From Woeseiaceae bacterium (GTDB taxonomy: Bacteria > Pseudomonadota > Gammaproteobacteria > Steroidobacterales > Woeseiaceae): a stretch of 58,992 nt of DNA. The notes under the pieces were generated by a model. That model made no database searches. It worked only from the letters and a program-made list of their open reading frames with translations, and had not been told where the DNA came from. The position numbers were made by a program, and so were the translations under genes. The stretch is from NCBI GenBank assembly GCA_030066655.1, contig JASJBE010000017.1:1-58992 (forward strand), given 5' to 3'. This document shows, in pieces, positions 7,665 to 16,046 of this stretch. The stretch's first letter is position 1; each line of letters begins with the position of its first letter.

Positions 7665-8614
7665 TGTTCGGGGCGGCGAAAGCACTGCGTGACTCCGGTG
7701 TGCTCGGGCTGAACGAGCGCAATGCCGACTACATCATGCGGCTGAACAAGCGGCGGTACTACCCGCGGGTCGACGACAAGGTGCTGACAAAAAAGATCTC
7801 GCTGGCGGCCGGTATGGCCGTGCCAGAGTTATTCGGCGTCATCGACCACCAGGGTGACGTGCGGACATTCCCGGAGATTGTCGAAAATCTGGAGAGCTTC
7901 GTCGTCAAGCCCGCGGCGGGCAGTGGCGGCGATGGCATCCTCGTCGTGACCGGGCGCAGCAGCCGCAAACGGGATTGTTTTCGCCTGGCCAGTGGTTTGC
8001 TGATATCCACCGACGAGATCCTGCATCACCTGTCGAACATCGTCGGCGGCCAGTACAGCCTGAGCGGCAACCCGGACAAGGCGCTGATCGAGTACTGCGT
8101 GCGATTCGATCCTGTCTTCGCCGAGGTCAGCTACCAGGGGGTGCCGGACGTTCGGGTGATCGTCTATCGCGGCTACCCGGCCATGTCGATGGTCCGATTG
8201 CCGACCCGCGCGTCGGATGGCAAGGCGAACCTGCACCAGGGGGCCGTTGGCGCCGGTGTCGACATGGGGGTTGGCAAGACCTTAATCGGCGTGCTGGGCA
8301 ATGAGGTTGTCGATGAGCATCCCGACACCGGTGCGCTGATCGCCGATCTCCAGATTCCGGGTTGGGAACAGATCCTCGAGTCGTCTGCCCGTGCTCACGA
8401 AGTGACCGAGCTCGGTTATCTCGGTGTCGACATCGTCATCGACAGGGACCTCGGCCCGCTGATCCTCGAGATGAATGCGCGGCCGGGCCTGAACATCCAG
8501 ATTGCCAATAACACCGGGCTCAGAAAGCGGCTCAAGCGTATCGACGAGATCTACAATTCGGGCGACGCTCCCGCGACGCGCGCCCGGATCGCGCAAGAGG
8601 AGTTCGCAGTCTGA
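7664..8614 (+). CDS. Alpha-L-glutamate ligase-like ATP-grasp protein (RimK-related)
   Basis: A 316-aa ATP-grasp enzyme of the RimK-related group. ATP-grasp features seen are ESFVVKPAAGSGGDGILVV (lysine and glycine-rich loop) and GPLILEMNARPGLNIQIAN near residue 280 (metal-binding E and N). ATP-grasp ligases couple ATP hydrolysis to forming a carboxylate-amine bond; the acceptor here is unknown. It starts at the ATG overlapping the TGA of the transglutaminase-like gene, so the two are translationally linked. In many gammaproteobacteria a zinc-protease-like partner (RimB type) is adjacent; none is seen here. A small membrane protein is encoded just downstream on the other strand. Confidence 0.87.
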   Translation: MFGAAKALRDSGVLGLNERNADYIMRLNKRRYYPRVDDKVLTKKISLAAGMAVPELFGVIDHQGDVRTFPEIVENLESFVVKPAAGSGGDGILVVTGRSSRKRDCFRLASGLLISTDEILHHLSNIVGGQYSLSGNPDKALIEYCVRFDPVFAEVSYQGVPDVRVIVYRGYPAMSMVRLPTRASDGKANLHQGAVGAGVDMGVGKTLIGVLGNEVVDEHPDTGALIADLQIPGWEQILESSARAHEVTELGYLGVDIVIDRDLGPLILEMNARPGLNIQIANNTGLRKRLKRIDEIYNSGDAPATRARIAQEEFAV

Positions 8615-8693
8615 ACCTGCTTGCCTGTTGTTCGCGAGTCGATCGCGTGGGGAAGATTTGGCCGCACTCGGTCACGCCGATGGGTCGGTCGTT

Positions 8694-8936
8694 TCAGGAA
8701 AAGATACTGTCCGTCGTCAACGCGAGCGCCAGGGCCAAAACGATAAATCCGCCCACGAGCGACAGTATCAACGGGAGCCCGTAGTACCAGCAGGCGATTG
8801 CGCTGGCGCCGGTACCCACGGCGAATGCGATAACGAATTTGAACAGGTCGCGTACCAGCCCGATCAGGAGTGATGCGAAAAACCCGCGTTCCTTGATGAC
8901 GTTGTTTTTGCCTTGCGGCTTCAGACTTTCGTTCAC
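8694..8936 (-). CDS. Small two-helix membrane protein, unknown
   Basis: An 80-aa protein with a short polar N-terminus (MNESLKPQGKNN) and two hydrophobic stretches, about residues 24-50 and 54-74 (LILSLVGGFIVLALALAL). I do not recognise it. GGAGAAACC lies a few bases upstream of the ATG at 8936, a credible ribosome site. It lies 41 bp downstream of the DUF885 gene on the same strand, so the two may be co-transcribed, and it converges with the ATP-grasp gene. Confidence 0.55.
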   Translation of the reverse strand: MNESLKPQGKNNVIKERGFFASLLIGLVRDLFKFVIAFAVGTGASAIACWYYGLPLILSLVGGFIVLALALALTTDSIFS

Positions 8937-8977
8937 TGGTTTCTCCTTGTCTACGAGAGGCCTGCTTCCCTGCCTCG

Positions 8978-10738
8978 TTACGGCGCCGGCACCGTTGCCG
9001 CGAGCTCTGCCTCCAGCCAGCGGTTGAATCGTTGCTCCAACAGATCCAACGGCAACGCGCCGCCGCCGAGCAGTCTGTCATGGAAGTCTCTCAGATCAAA
9101 GCGGTTGCGAAGCGCAGCCTCCGCGTCACGCCTTAGCGCCAGCATCTTGAGCTGCCCTACCTTGGACGCGAGTGCGTGGCCGGGGTTGTCGATGCAGCGA
9201 TCGACCGCTTGGGTGATGTCGAGCTCTGACTTTGCTGCATGGTCTTTCAAAAAGTCGATTGCCTGCTGTCGCGTCCAGCCCTTGTAGTGAATGCCGGTAT
9301 CGATGACGAGTCGCAGGGCGTGCCACATGTCAGAATTCAGCTGGCCGAACCGCGAGTAAGGGTCCGCGAACAGGCCGAGTTCATAACCCAGCGCTTCGCT
9401 GTACAGTCGCCAGCCCTCGCTAAACGCCGCAAAACCTGAGTAGCGGCGTAATGCCGGCAGGTCGTCGAGCTCCTGCTGCAGAGCGATCTGCAGGTGGTGC
9501 CCCGGCGCGGCCTGGCGCAAGGTCAGCAATTCAATCTCATACCTTGGCCGAAGGTCGGGGCGATTCAGGTTGACCCAGACGATACCCGCGCGGCGCCCGT
9601 CCGAGGCCGGCCGCGTGTAATAGGCGGTCGTCGTATCGGTCGCGATCGCATCCGGTATCGGCTCGATGCCGTAGGGCATCCTGGGCAGCGTGCCGAACAG
9701 TCGCACGAGCTCGGGATCGATACGCTTCGCGGCGCCTCGATACGCGGCCAGTAAGGCTTCGGGATCTTCAAAGAAAAACTGCGGGTCGGACTGAAGAAAC
9801 TCGACAAGCGCCTGGAAGTCGCCGTCGAATTCGAGTTCATCGATCACGGCCAGCATCTCGTCGCGAATGCGTTTGACTTCGTCGAGACCGAGTCGGTGGA
9901 TCTCGTCCGGCGTCATGCGCGTCGTCGTGTAGCGGATCGCAAGTTGCTCATACCAGTCCGCACCGTTCTCCAGTGACGCCAGTCCGATGCTCTGCCGTGC
10001 GTCGGGCAGGTAGGTGTCTGTGAGGAACGTCTGCAGACGTCGGTACGCAGGAATGATCTCGCCCTCGATGATCTCGATGGCGCGTGACCGCAGGTCCTCG
10101 GCAACGTTTTCATCGATCGACGCCGGCAAGGTTTGAAAGGCTTCAAAGAACGGACTGTCCCGACCGTCTTCTACCAGCTGGGCCGAGACCTGGTCGGGGA
10201 GGCGCTGCATCAGGACCGCGGGCGGCATCAGGCCCCGGCGACGGCCGACATCGGCGGTTTCTATCGTCTGTTCGATAAGGCTGTCGATCGCCGCCATTCG
10301 GGCGAGCCAGTCTTCGACATCGCTGATCGACTCAAAGGGAACGGCCCTGGCGATGCTATCGAGGTTTTGAACGCCGCCGCGGTGGCTAAACGGCATCAGG
10401 TGGCCGCCGAACCGAAACTCGTCGGCATCCTGCTGGAGTTTTCGGCGCAAAAACTCCAGAGTCAGGCGCTTATCGTCAGAAAGCTCGGTCTTTGGCAGCG
10501 CGTACACGCGTGCGAGCAGCGCGCGCCGTTCAGCCTGTCGAGTCGACGCTGCCTCGCGGCTAAGGTCGCGCCACAGCCGGTTGTAACGCCGATCGCCGAG
10601 TCGCGACGCGAATGCCGGGCTGTTTCGGAGCGTCCATTCCCAGTGATCCACGAGAAGGGTATCGAAATCGGCTACCGTGTCCGCCAGTGTCGCATCGGCG
10701 CACAAGACCAGCCCAATTATGACCAGGACTCTCGACAC
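8978..10738 (-). CDS. DUF885 family secreted protein with altered motif
   Basis: A 586-aa protein with a likely signal peptide (MSRVLVIIGLVLCADATLA) and the full DUF885 fold: the C-terminal part has FAAFSEGWRLYSEALGYELG and LRLVIDTGIHYKGWTRQQAI, both strongly conserved in the family. DUF885 members are thought to be metal-dependent hydrolases because of an HExxPGHH motif. Here the site reads TLRQAAPGHHLQ, with R408 and Q409 in place of His and Glu, each one base away from the usual codon. The protein may therefore be catalytically inactive or altered. It is divergent from the glycine riboswitch operon. Confidence 0.85.
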   Translation of the reverse strand: MSRVLVIIGLVLCADATLADTVADFDTLLVDHWEWTLRNSPAFASRLGDRRYNRLWRDLSREAASTRQAERRALLARVYALPKTELSDDKRLTLEFLRRKLQQDADEFRFGGHLMPFSHRGGVQNLDSIARAVPFESISDVEDWLARMAAIDSLIEQTIETADVGRRRGLMPPAVLMQRLPDQVSAQLVEDGRDSPFFEAFQTLPASIDENVAEDLRSRAIEIIEGEIIPAYRRLQTFLTDTYLPDARQSIGLASLENGADWYEQLAIRYTTTRMTPDEIHRLGLDEVKRIRDEMLAVIDELEFDGDFQALVEFLQSDPQFFFEDPEALLAAYRGAAKRIDPELVRLFGTLPRMPYGIEPIPDAIATDTTTAYYTRPASDGRRAGIVWVNLNRPDLRPRYEIELLTLRQAAPGHHLQIALQQELDDLPALRRYSGFAAFSEGWRLYSEALGYELGLFADPYSRFGQLNSDMWHALRLVIDTGIHYKGWTRQQAIDFLKDHAAKSELDITQAVDRCIDNPGHALASKVGQLKMLALRRDAEAALRNRFDLRDFHDRLLGGGALPLDLLEQRFNRWLEAELAATVPAP

Positions 10739-10800
10739 TTTCGCTCCCGTAAATTAAGGCTCGGATTGTGGCCGCAGGGCATCGCGCTGACAACCCGGGC

Positions 10801-10829
10801 TGGCAACACGCTCGACCATTGGCTATCAT
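10801..10829 (+). promoter_or_regulatory. Probable promoter of the glycine-cleavage operon
   Basis: TGGCAA (10801-10806), a 17-base spacer and TATCAT (10824-10829) place a start near 10836, about a dozen bases before the first riboswitch helix. The -10 is good and the -35 partial. Confidence 0.45.
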
Positions 10830-10847
10830 CGCCCCTCGATTGATAGC

Positions 10848-11017
10848 GTTCGCAGAAGAGAATCCGCCGAGAGCGGATCGCCGAAGGCGCAACACGCCCG
10901 GAAACGCTCAGGCAAAAGGACTGCGGACGGTGATCGGCTCTGGAGAGCGGCCTTAGATGGCCCACCGAAGGTGAACGTGGTGTAAACCATTGATCTCTCA
11001 GGTACTCGAGGACAGAG
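10848..11017 (+). promoter_or_regulatory. Tandem glycine riboswitch (two aptamers)
   Basis: Two glycine aptamers in series. The first is closed by P1 pairing of GTTCGCAG (10848-10855) with CTGCGGAC (10921-10928) and contains the signature pieces CGCCGAAGGCGCAA and GCTCAGGCAAAAGGAC. The second is closed by CTCTG (10938-10942) with CAGAG (11013-11017) and contains CCACCGAAGGTGAAC and CTCTCAGGTACTCGAGGAC. The intrinsic terminator begins two bases after the second P1, so ligand-stabilised P1 can be expected to compete with terminator formation. In known examples glycine turns the gcv operon on, and the downstream genes here are gcvT, gcvH and gcvPA/PB. Confidence 0.95.
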
Positions 11018-11018
11018 G

Positions 11019-11050
11019 GGCGGCAGACGACTGTGTCTGCCGCCTTTTTT
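11019..11050 (+). terminator. Riboswitch-controlled intrinsic terminator
   Basis: GGCGGCAGAC (11019-11028) pairs perfectly with GTCTGCCGCC (11035-11044) around a six-base loop, followed by TTTTTT (11045-11050). It lies between the second glycine aptamer and the gcvT start codon, the expected expression platform. Confidence 0.93.
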
Positions 11051-11066
11051 CGTGCCAGGAGTCCAG

Positions 11067-12158
11067 ATGGGACAGAGAACGCCTCTCTACGACGCACACG
11101 TCAACGCCGGCGCCAGGATCGTCGACTTCGGCGGCTGGGATATGCCGCTGCACTACGGATCGCAAAAAGACGAACACCACGCCGTGCGCCAGCACGCGGG
11201 CGTTTTCGACGTCTCGCACATGACTGTTGTCGACGTCGCGGGCAGCGGCGCGACCGACTTCCTGAGAAAGCTGCTCGCCAACGACGTCGCGAAACTTACG
11301 ACCGAGGGCCGGGCGCTGTACAGCTGCATGCTGAATGAGGACGGCGGCGTCATCGACGACCTGATTGTCTACTGGCTGGGCGGCGACGACTACCGGCTGA
11401 TAGTCAACGCGGCCACCCGTGAAAAGGACCTCGCCTGGATCAACGAGCGGTCGCAGGCCTTCGACGCAGCCGTCACCGAGCGGCCGGAGCTGGCCATGAT
11501 CGCCGTGCAGGGTCCCGACGCGCGGGCGCTCGCAGCGAGCTGCATCGACGCGCCGTTCCGCAACGACGCACTGGCGCTGAAGCCGTTCACGGGACGGCCG
11601 TTCGGCGACTTATTTATCGCGCGCACGGGCTACACCGGTGAGGATGGCTGGGAAATCCTCGGCGAGGCGCCGGCCATCACCAGGCTCTTCCACGCCTTGA
11701 TCGACGCCGGCGTGATGCCGGCCGGTCTTGGCGCTCGCGACACACTCAGGCTCGAGGCGGCCATGAACCTGTACGGCAACGACATGGATGAGACCGTGTC
11801 GCCGCTTGCGGCCGGGCTGGGCTGGACCGTCGCCTGGACGCCGGAAGACCGGGATTTCACCGGGCGGCAGGCCCTGGAGGCCGAGAGAGAAAATCCGTCA
11901 CGCCCGCGATTTGTCGGCTTGCTGCTCGAGGGTAAGGGCGTCTTGCGCGGCCACCAGCGCGTGGTTGTCGACGGTGTCGGCGACGGTGAGATTACGTCTG
12001 GCGGTTTTTCGCCGACCATCGGTCGATCGATAGCACTCGCCCGCGTGCCGGCCGGGGACTACCTGGAGGCGGCCGTCGACATCCGCGGCAAGCTGCAAGC
12101 AGTTAGAATTGTGAAGACGCCGTTCGTCCGGAACGGCGAAGTGAAAATTGAAGTCTAG
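11067..12158 (+). CDS. gcvT: Glycine cleavage system T protein (aminomethyltransferase)
   Basis: Transfers the methylene carbon from the aminomethyl-lipoyl H protein to tetrahydrofolate, releasing ammonia. The family motifs are present: [24 protein letters not shown] at the N-terminus, [10 protein letters not shown], and the folate-domain [10 protein letters not shown] and [23 protein letters not shown]. The ATG at 11067 follows a CAGGAG ribosome site; an in-frame GTG at 11052 lies almost on the terminator U-tract and is unlikely. The length is 363 aa, normal. First gene behind the glycine riboswitch. Confidence 0.96.
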   Translation: MGQRTPLYDAHVNAGARIVDFGGWDMPLHYGSQKDEHHAVRQHAGVFDVSHMTVVDVAGSGATDFLRKLLANDVAKLTTEGRALYSCMLNEDGGVIDDLIVYWLGGDDYRLIVNAATREKDLAWINERSQAFDAAVTERPELAMIAVQGPDARALAASCIDAPFRNDALALKPFTGRPFGDLFIARTGYTGEDGWEILGEAPAITRLFHALIDAGVMPAGLGARDTLRLEAAMNLYGNDMDETVSPLAAGLGWTVAWTPEDRDFTGRQALEAERENPSRPRFVGLLLEGKGVLRGHQRVVVDGVGDGEITSGGFSPTIGRSIALARVPAGDYLEAAVDIRGKLQAVRIVKTPFVRNGEVKIEV

Positions 12159-12178
12159 CGCCCGACAGGAGAAGAACA

Positions 12179-12568
12179 ATGAATGAGTTGCCCGGCGACC
12201 TGATGTACACGAATGACCACGAATGGCTCAGGAGAGAGGACGATGGCAGCGTCACGGTGGGCATCACCGATCACGCACAGCTTGCCCTTGGCGACCTCGT
12301 CTATGTCGAGCTTCCGGAACTGGAACAGGAAGTAGACGCCGGCGGCGACATGGCCGTGGTGGAGTCGGTAAAGGCGGCTTCGGACGTGTACGCGCCGATT
12401 GCCGGCACCGTCGTTGAGGTCAACGAAGAACTGGCCGACGACCCCGAGAGAATTAACAGCGATCCATACGGCGACGGCTGGATCGTGCGACTGAAACCCT
12501 CTGGAGAGGACGGTGACCTGATGTCGCCGGACGAATACCAGGCCCTGTTGGATGAACTGGACAGCTGA
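12179..12568 (+). CDS. gcvH: Glycine cleavage system H protein
   Basis: A 129-aa lipoyl carrier that shuttles the aminomethyl group between the P, T and L proteins. The lipoylation site is K65 in [14 protein letters not shown], followed by the conserved [11 protein letters not shown] near the C-terminus. It is spaced 20 bp from gcvT behind an AGGAGAAG ribosome site and 2 bp from gcvPA. LipB, encoded at 34830-35483, would take part in its lipoylation. Confidence 0.97.
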   Translation: MNELPGDLMYTNDHEWLRREDDGSVTVGITDHAQLALGDLVYVELPELEQEVDAGGDMAVVESVKAASDVYAPIAGTVVEVNEELADDPERINSDPYGDGWIVRLKPSGEDGDLMSPDEYQALLDELDS

Positions 12569-12570
12569 TC

Positions 12571-13944
12571 ATGCCTTTTAACCCCCACACTCCGAAAGAC
12601 ACCGCGGAAATGCTCAAGGCGATTGGCGCCGACAGCATCGAGGATCTGTTCGACGAGATCCCGGAACACCTGAAGATCGAGTCCTTAGACGGCGTCCCCG
12701 AAGCGCTGACTGAAATGGAAGTCACGCGGCTCATGCACGACCGGGCCCGGATGGACGGTACCCCGCAGTGCTTCATCGGCGCCGGAGCCTATGAACACCA
12801 TATCCCGGCAGCCGTCTGGTCCGTGACGACGCGCGGTGAGTTCTACAGCGCCTACACGCCGTACCAGGCCGAGGCCAGCCAGGGCACGCTGCAGACGATT
12901 TACGAGTACCAGACGATGATCACGGGGCTGACCGGGCTGGACGTCAGCAACGCGTCGCTGTACGACGGGGCGTCGGGTCTCGCGGAGGCCGCGCTGATGG
13001 CCGTCCGCGCCAATCGCAAGGTGAAGTCGCGAAAGGTCTTGCTCGCGCCGGGCGTCAACCCGACCTACCAGAAGGTCGCGACCGCCATCTGTGGCAGCCA
13101 GGGTCTGACGTTCGATTACCTGCCGATGAACCAGCAGCAGGGAACGCTGGATTTTGACGCGCTGGACGATGATGCGGCGCCGGTCGCCGTCGTCATTCAG
13201 CAGCCGACCTTCGTTGGCACGCTGGAGGAGGTCGACCGCCTCGTCGATTGGGCGCACGAGCGCAAAGCGCTGGTGATCGCCATCGCCAACCCGACCTCAC
13301 TGGCATTGCTCAAGGCTCCGGGACACTGGGGCGAGCAGGGCGCCGACATCTGCATCGGTGAAGGGCAGCCGCTCGGAGTGCCGCTGTCATCCGGCGGCCC
13401 GTATTTCGGGTACATGACCTGCAAGCAGGCCTACGTGCGTCAGATGCCGGGCCGCATCGTCGGCTGCACGACGGATCTCGACGGGAACAAGGGCTACACG
13501 CTGACGCTGCAGGCGCGCGAGCAACACATTCGCCGCACCAAGGCGACGTCGAACATCTGCACGAACCAGGGTCTCATGGTGACGGCGGCGACGATCTACA
13601 TGTCCCTGCTCGGCTACGACGGCCTGCGGCGCGTTGCGGCTCAGTCCCTTTCGAACACGCAGAAACTCGTCGACGGCCTCGTGAGCATTCCGGGCATCGA
13701 GAAGACCTTTACGGCTCCGCACTTCCACGAGGCCGCCGTTCGACTGGATCGCCCGGTTGCCGAAGTCCTCGATGCGCTGTCGTCTGTCGGCATCCTCGGG
13801 GGCTACGACCTGTCCGGCATCTATCCCGAACTGGGCAATACGCTGCTCGTGTGCGCGACGGAGACCAAGACGGACGCAGACCTCCGTGCCTACGTCGACG
13901 CGATGCGCGATATCTTCCGCCGTTCCAACGCCAGAAGCGCCTGA
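12571..13944 (+). CDS. gcvPA: Glycine dehydrogenase (decarboxylating) subunit 1
   Basis: The N-terminal half of a split P protein, 457 aa. It starts [25 protein letters not shown], typical of GcvPA, and includes [27 protein letters not shown] and [14 protein letters not shown]. It lacks the PLP lysine, which resides in GcvPB, and pairs with that subunit in an alpha2-beta2 enzyme that decarboxylates glycine and loads the H protein. A thiol peroxidase gene lies between the two subunit genes, which is not the usual arrangement. Confidence 0.96.
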   Translation: MPFNPHTPKDTAEMLKAIGADSIEDLFDEIPEHLKIESLDGVPEALTEMEVTRLMHDRARMDGTPQCFIGAGAYEHHIPAAVWSVTTRGEFYSAYTPYQAEASQGTLQTIYEYQTMITGLTGLDVSNASLYDGASGLAEAALMAVRANRKVKSRKVLLAPGVNPTYQKVATAICGSQGLTFDYLPMNQQQGTLDFDALDDDAAPVAVVIQQPTFVGTLEEVDRLVDWAHERKALVIAIANPTSLALLKAPGHWGEQGADICIGEGQPLGVPLSSGGPYFGYMTCKQAYVRQMPGRIVGCTTDLDGNKGYTLTLQAREQHIRRTKATSNICTNQGLMVTAATIYMSLLGYDGLRRVAAQSLSNTQKLVDGLVSIPGIEKTFTAPHFHEAAVRLDRPVAEVLDALSSVGILGGYDLSGIYPELGNTLLVCATETKTDADLRAYVDAMRDIFRRSNARSA

Positions 13945-13947
13945 TTC

Positions 13948-14463
13948 GTGGCGAGTATCTCGTACAACGGCAAGACCTACCCGGTGACGGGCGATTTGCC
14001 GAACGTCGGGTCGCGTGCCCCCGACATCATGCTCGTCAACACCGAACTGCAAAACGTGTCGCTGTCGAACTGGTCCGGCAAACGCAAGATCATGAACATC
14101 TTCGTCAGCGTCGACACCGAAGTGTGCGCTACGTCGGTCGTCAAGTTCAGCGTCATGGCTGAAGGGCGCGACGATATCGCCATGCTGATGGTGTCCTGCG
14201 ACCTGCCGTTCGCACACAGCCGTTTTCTCAACGATAAAGGCATCAAAAACGTGTCGTCCCTGTCGGCGCTTCGGCACGCGGGATTCGGCGACAACTACGG
14301 CGTGTTGATCACCGAAGGCCCCCTGACCGGCCTGTTCTCGCGTGCCGTCGTCGTCCTCGACGAAAACAACACCGTCGTGCACGCAGAGCACATTGAGAAC
14401 ATAGAAACCGAGCCCGACTACGAGGCAGCGTTCAACGCCCTCGGGATCGATATCGAAACCTAA
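13948..14463 (+). CDS. tpx: Thiol peroxidase without the usual resolving cysteine
   Basis: A 171-aa atypical 2-Cys peroxiredoxin of the Tpx family, starting at GTG. The peroxidatic motif is SVDTEVCATSVVKF, with C60 matching C61 of E. coli Tpx, and the later active-site Arg is in SRAVVVLDE. The resolving Cys of E. coli (C95 in SRFCGAEG) is replaced by L94 in SRFLNDKG. The only other cysteine is C84 in MVSCDLPF, ten residues earlier, where E. coli has Ala. The enzyme may thus use an external thiol or a differently placed resolving Cys. It sits 3 bp after gcvPA and 12 bp before gcvPB, so it is expressed under the glycine riboswitch. Confidence 0.92.
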   Translation: MASISYNGKTYPVTGDLPNVGSRAPDIMLVNTELQNVSLSNWSGKRKIMNIFVSVDTEVCATSVVKFSVMAEGRDDIAMLMVSCDLPFAHSRFLNDKGIKNVSSLSALRHAGFGDNYGVLITEGPLTGLFSRAVVVLDENNTVVHAEHIENIETEPDYEAAFNALGIDIET

Positions 14464-14475
14464 GGAAGCAACATC

Positions 14476-15963
14476 GTGACCATCAAAGACCAGACCATCT
14501 TCGAAAAATCTCGCGACGGCCGACGGGCATTCGCACAGTCACCCGTCGACGAGGCGCCGGTGGATCTTCCGGAATCGATGTTGCGCACCGACCGGCCGCT
14601 GCTGCCGGAGGCCTCAGAGCTCCAGGTCGTCCGGCACTTCACGCGGCTGTCGCAGAAAAACTTTGCGATCGATACGCACTTCTACCCGCTCGGTTCCTGC
14701 ACGATGAAGTACAACCCGAAGGCCTGCAACACGCTGGCCATGCTGCCGGAGTTCATCGGGCGTCATCCGCTCGGGCCAACGAGCCACGGCCAGGGCTTCC
14801 TGACGTGCATGTACGAGCTGCAGGACATGCTGAAGGACGTGACCGGTATGCAGGGCGTTTCCTTAACGCCGATGGCCGGTGCGCAGGGTGAGCTCGCCGG
14901 CGTCGCCATGATTCGCGCCTACCACGACGCCCGCGGCGACACGGACCGACGGGAAGTGCTGGTACCGGATGCCGCTCACGGCACAAACCCGGCTACCGCC
15001 AACATGTGCGGCTGCATCGTCAAGGAGCTGCCGACAGGACCCGAGGGCGACGTCGACATCGATGCGCTGAAGCAGGCCGTCGGGCCGCAGACTGCCGGCA
15101 TCATGCTGACCAACCCGTCGACGCTGGGCGTTTTTGAGCACAACATCCCGGCGATCGAAAAGATCGTCCACGATGCGGGCGGCCTGCTGTATTACGACGG
15201 CGCAAATCTGAACGCGATCCTCGGCAAGGTGCGGCCCGGCGATATGGGTTTTGACGTCATCCACATGAACCTGCACAAGACGTTCTCGACGCCGCACGGC
15301 GGCGGCGGACCCGGCTCGGGCGCGATCGGTGTCGGAGAGCGGCTGCTGCCGTTCATGCCGATCCCGGTGGTCGGCAAACGAGAGGAGGCGGGCAAGGCTC
15401 ACTACCACTGGCTGGAGGAAGAAGACTTCCCGCAGAGCATCGGTCGACTGTCGGGTTTCATGGGCAATGCCGGCGTCCTGCTGCGCGCCTACATCTATAT
15501 GCGGATGGTCGGCCGCGATGGAATGCGTCGTATCGCCGAGTACGCGACACTCAACGCGAACTATCTGCAGGCGAGGCTGCGCGACGAGGGCTTCGAGCTC
15601 GCGTTCCCGACTCGGCGTGCCAGCCACGAGTTCATCATCACGCTGAAGCACGAGGCGCGAGACTTTGAACTGACGGCAATGGACGTCGCCAAGGCCCTGC
15701 TGGACAAGAACTACCATGCGCCGACGACCTACTTCCCGCTGATGGTGCCGGAGTGTCTGCTCATCGAGCCCACTGAGACCGAGAGCAAGGAGACGCTCGA
15801 CGGATTCGTCGATGCCATGGTCGAGATAGCCAGGGACGCAAGAGAGAACGGCGTCAAGTACAAGGAAGCCCCGTACACGATGCCGGTTCGCCGCCTCGAT
15901 GACGTCAAAGCGGCACGCGAACTGGATGTTCGTTACGTGGCTCCCGAGGATGACGCCGCCTGA
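14476..15963 (+). CDS. gcvPB: Glycine dehydrogenase (decarboxylating) subunit 2
   Basis: The C-terminal half of the split P protein, 495 aa, with the PLP-binding K268 in [19 protein letters not shown]. Other family blocks are [13 protein letters not shown] near the N-terminus and [20 protein letters not shown] near residue 420. It starts at GTG 14476 behind an AAGGAAG ribosome site. Together with GcvPA it completes the P protein; no lipoamide dehydrogenase (L protein) gene lies in the window. The gene is the last of the riboswitch operon. Confidence 0.96.
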   Translation: MTIKDQTIFEKSRDGRRAFAQSPVDEAPVDLPESMLRTDRPLLPEASELQVVRHFTRLSQKNFAIDTHFYPLGSCTMKYNPKACNTLAMLPEFIGRHPLGPTSHGQGFLTCMYELQDMLKDVTGMQGVSLTPMAGAQGELAGVAMIRAYHDARGDTDRREVLVPDAAHGTNPATANMCGCIVKELPTGPEGDVDIDALKQAVGPQTAGIMLTNPSTLGVFEHNIPAIEKIVHDAGGLLYYDGANLNAILGKVRPGDMGFDVIHMNLHKTFSTPHGGGGPGSGAIGVGERLLPFMPIPVVGKREEAGKAHYHWLEEEDFPQSIGRLSGFMGNAGVLLRAYIYMRMVGRDGMRRIAEYATLNANYLQARLRDEGFELAFPTRRASHEFIITLKHEARDFELTAMDVAKALLDKNYHAPTTYFPLMVPECLLIEPTETESKETLDGFVDAMVEIARDARENGVKYKEAPYTMPVRRLDDVKAARELDVRYVAPEDDAA

Positions 15964-16046
15964 GACGCAAAAACCGGGAACCAGCGCGGCCCGTCCCAGT
16001 CCCTAATACACTAGACTGTGTACCTGAACGGATTCCAGGATATTCC

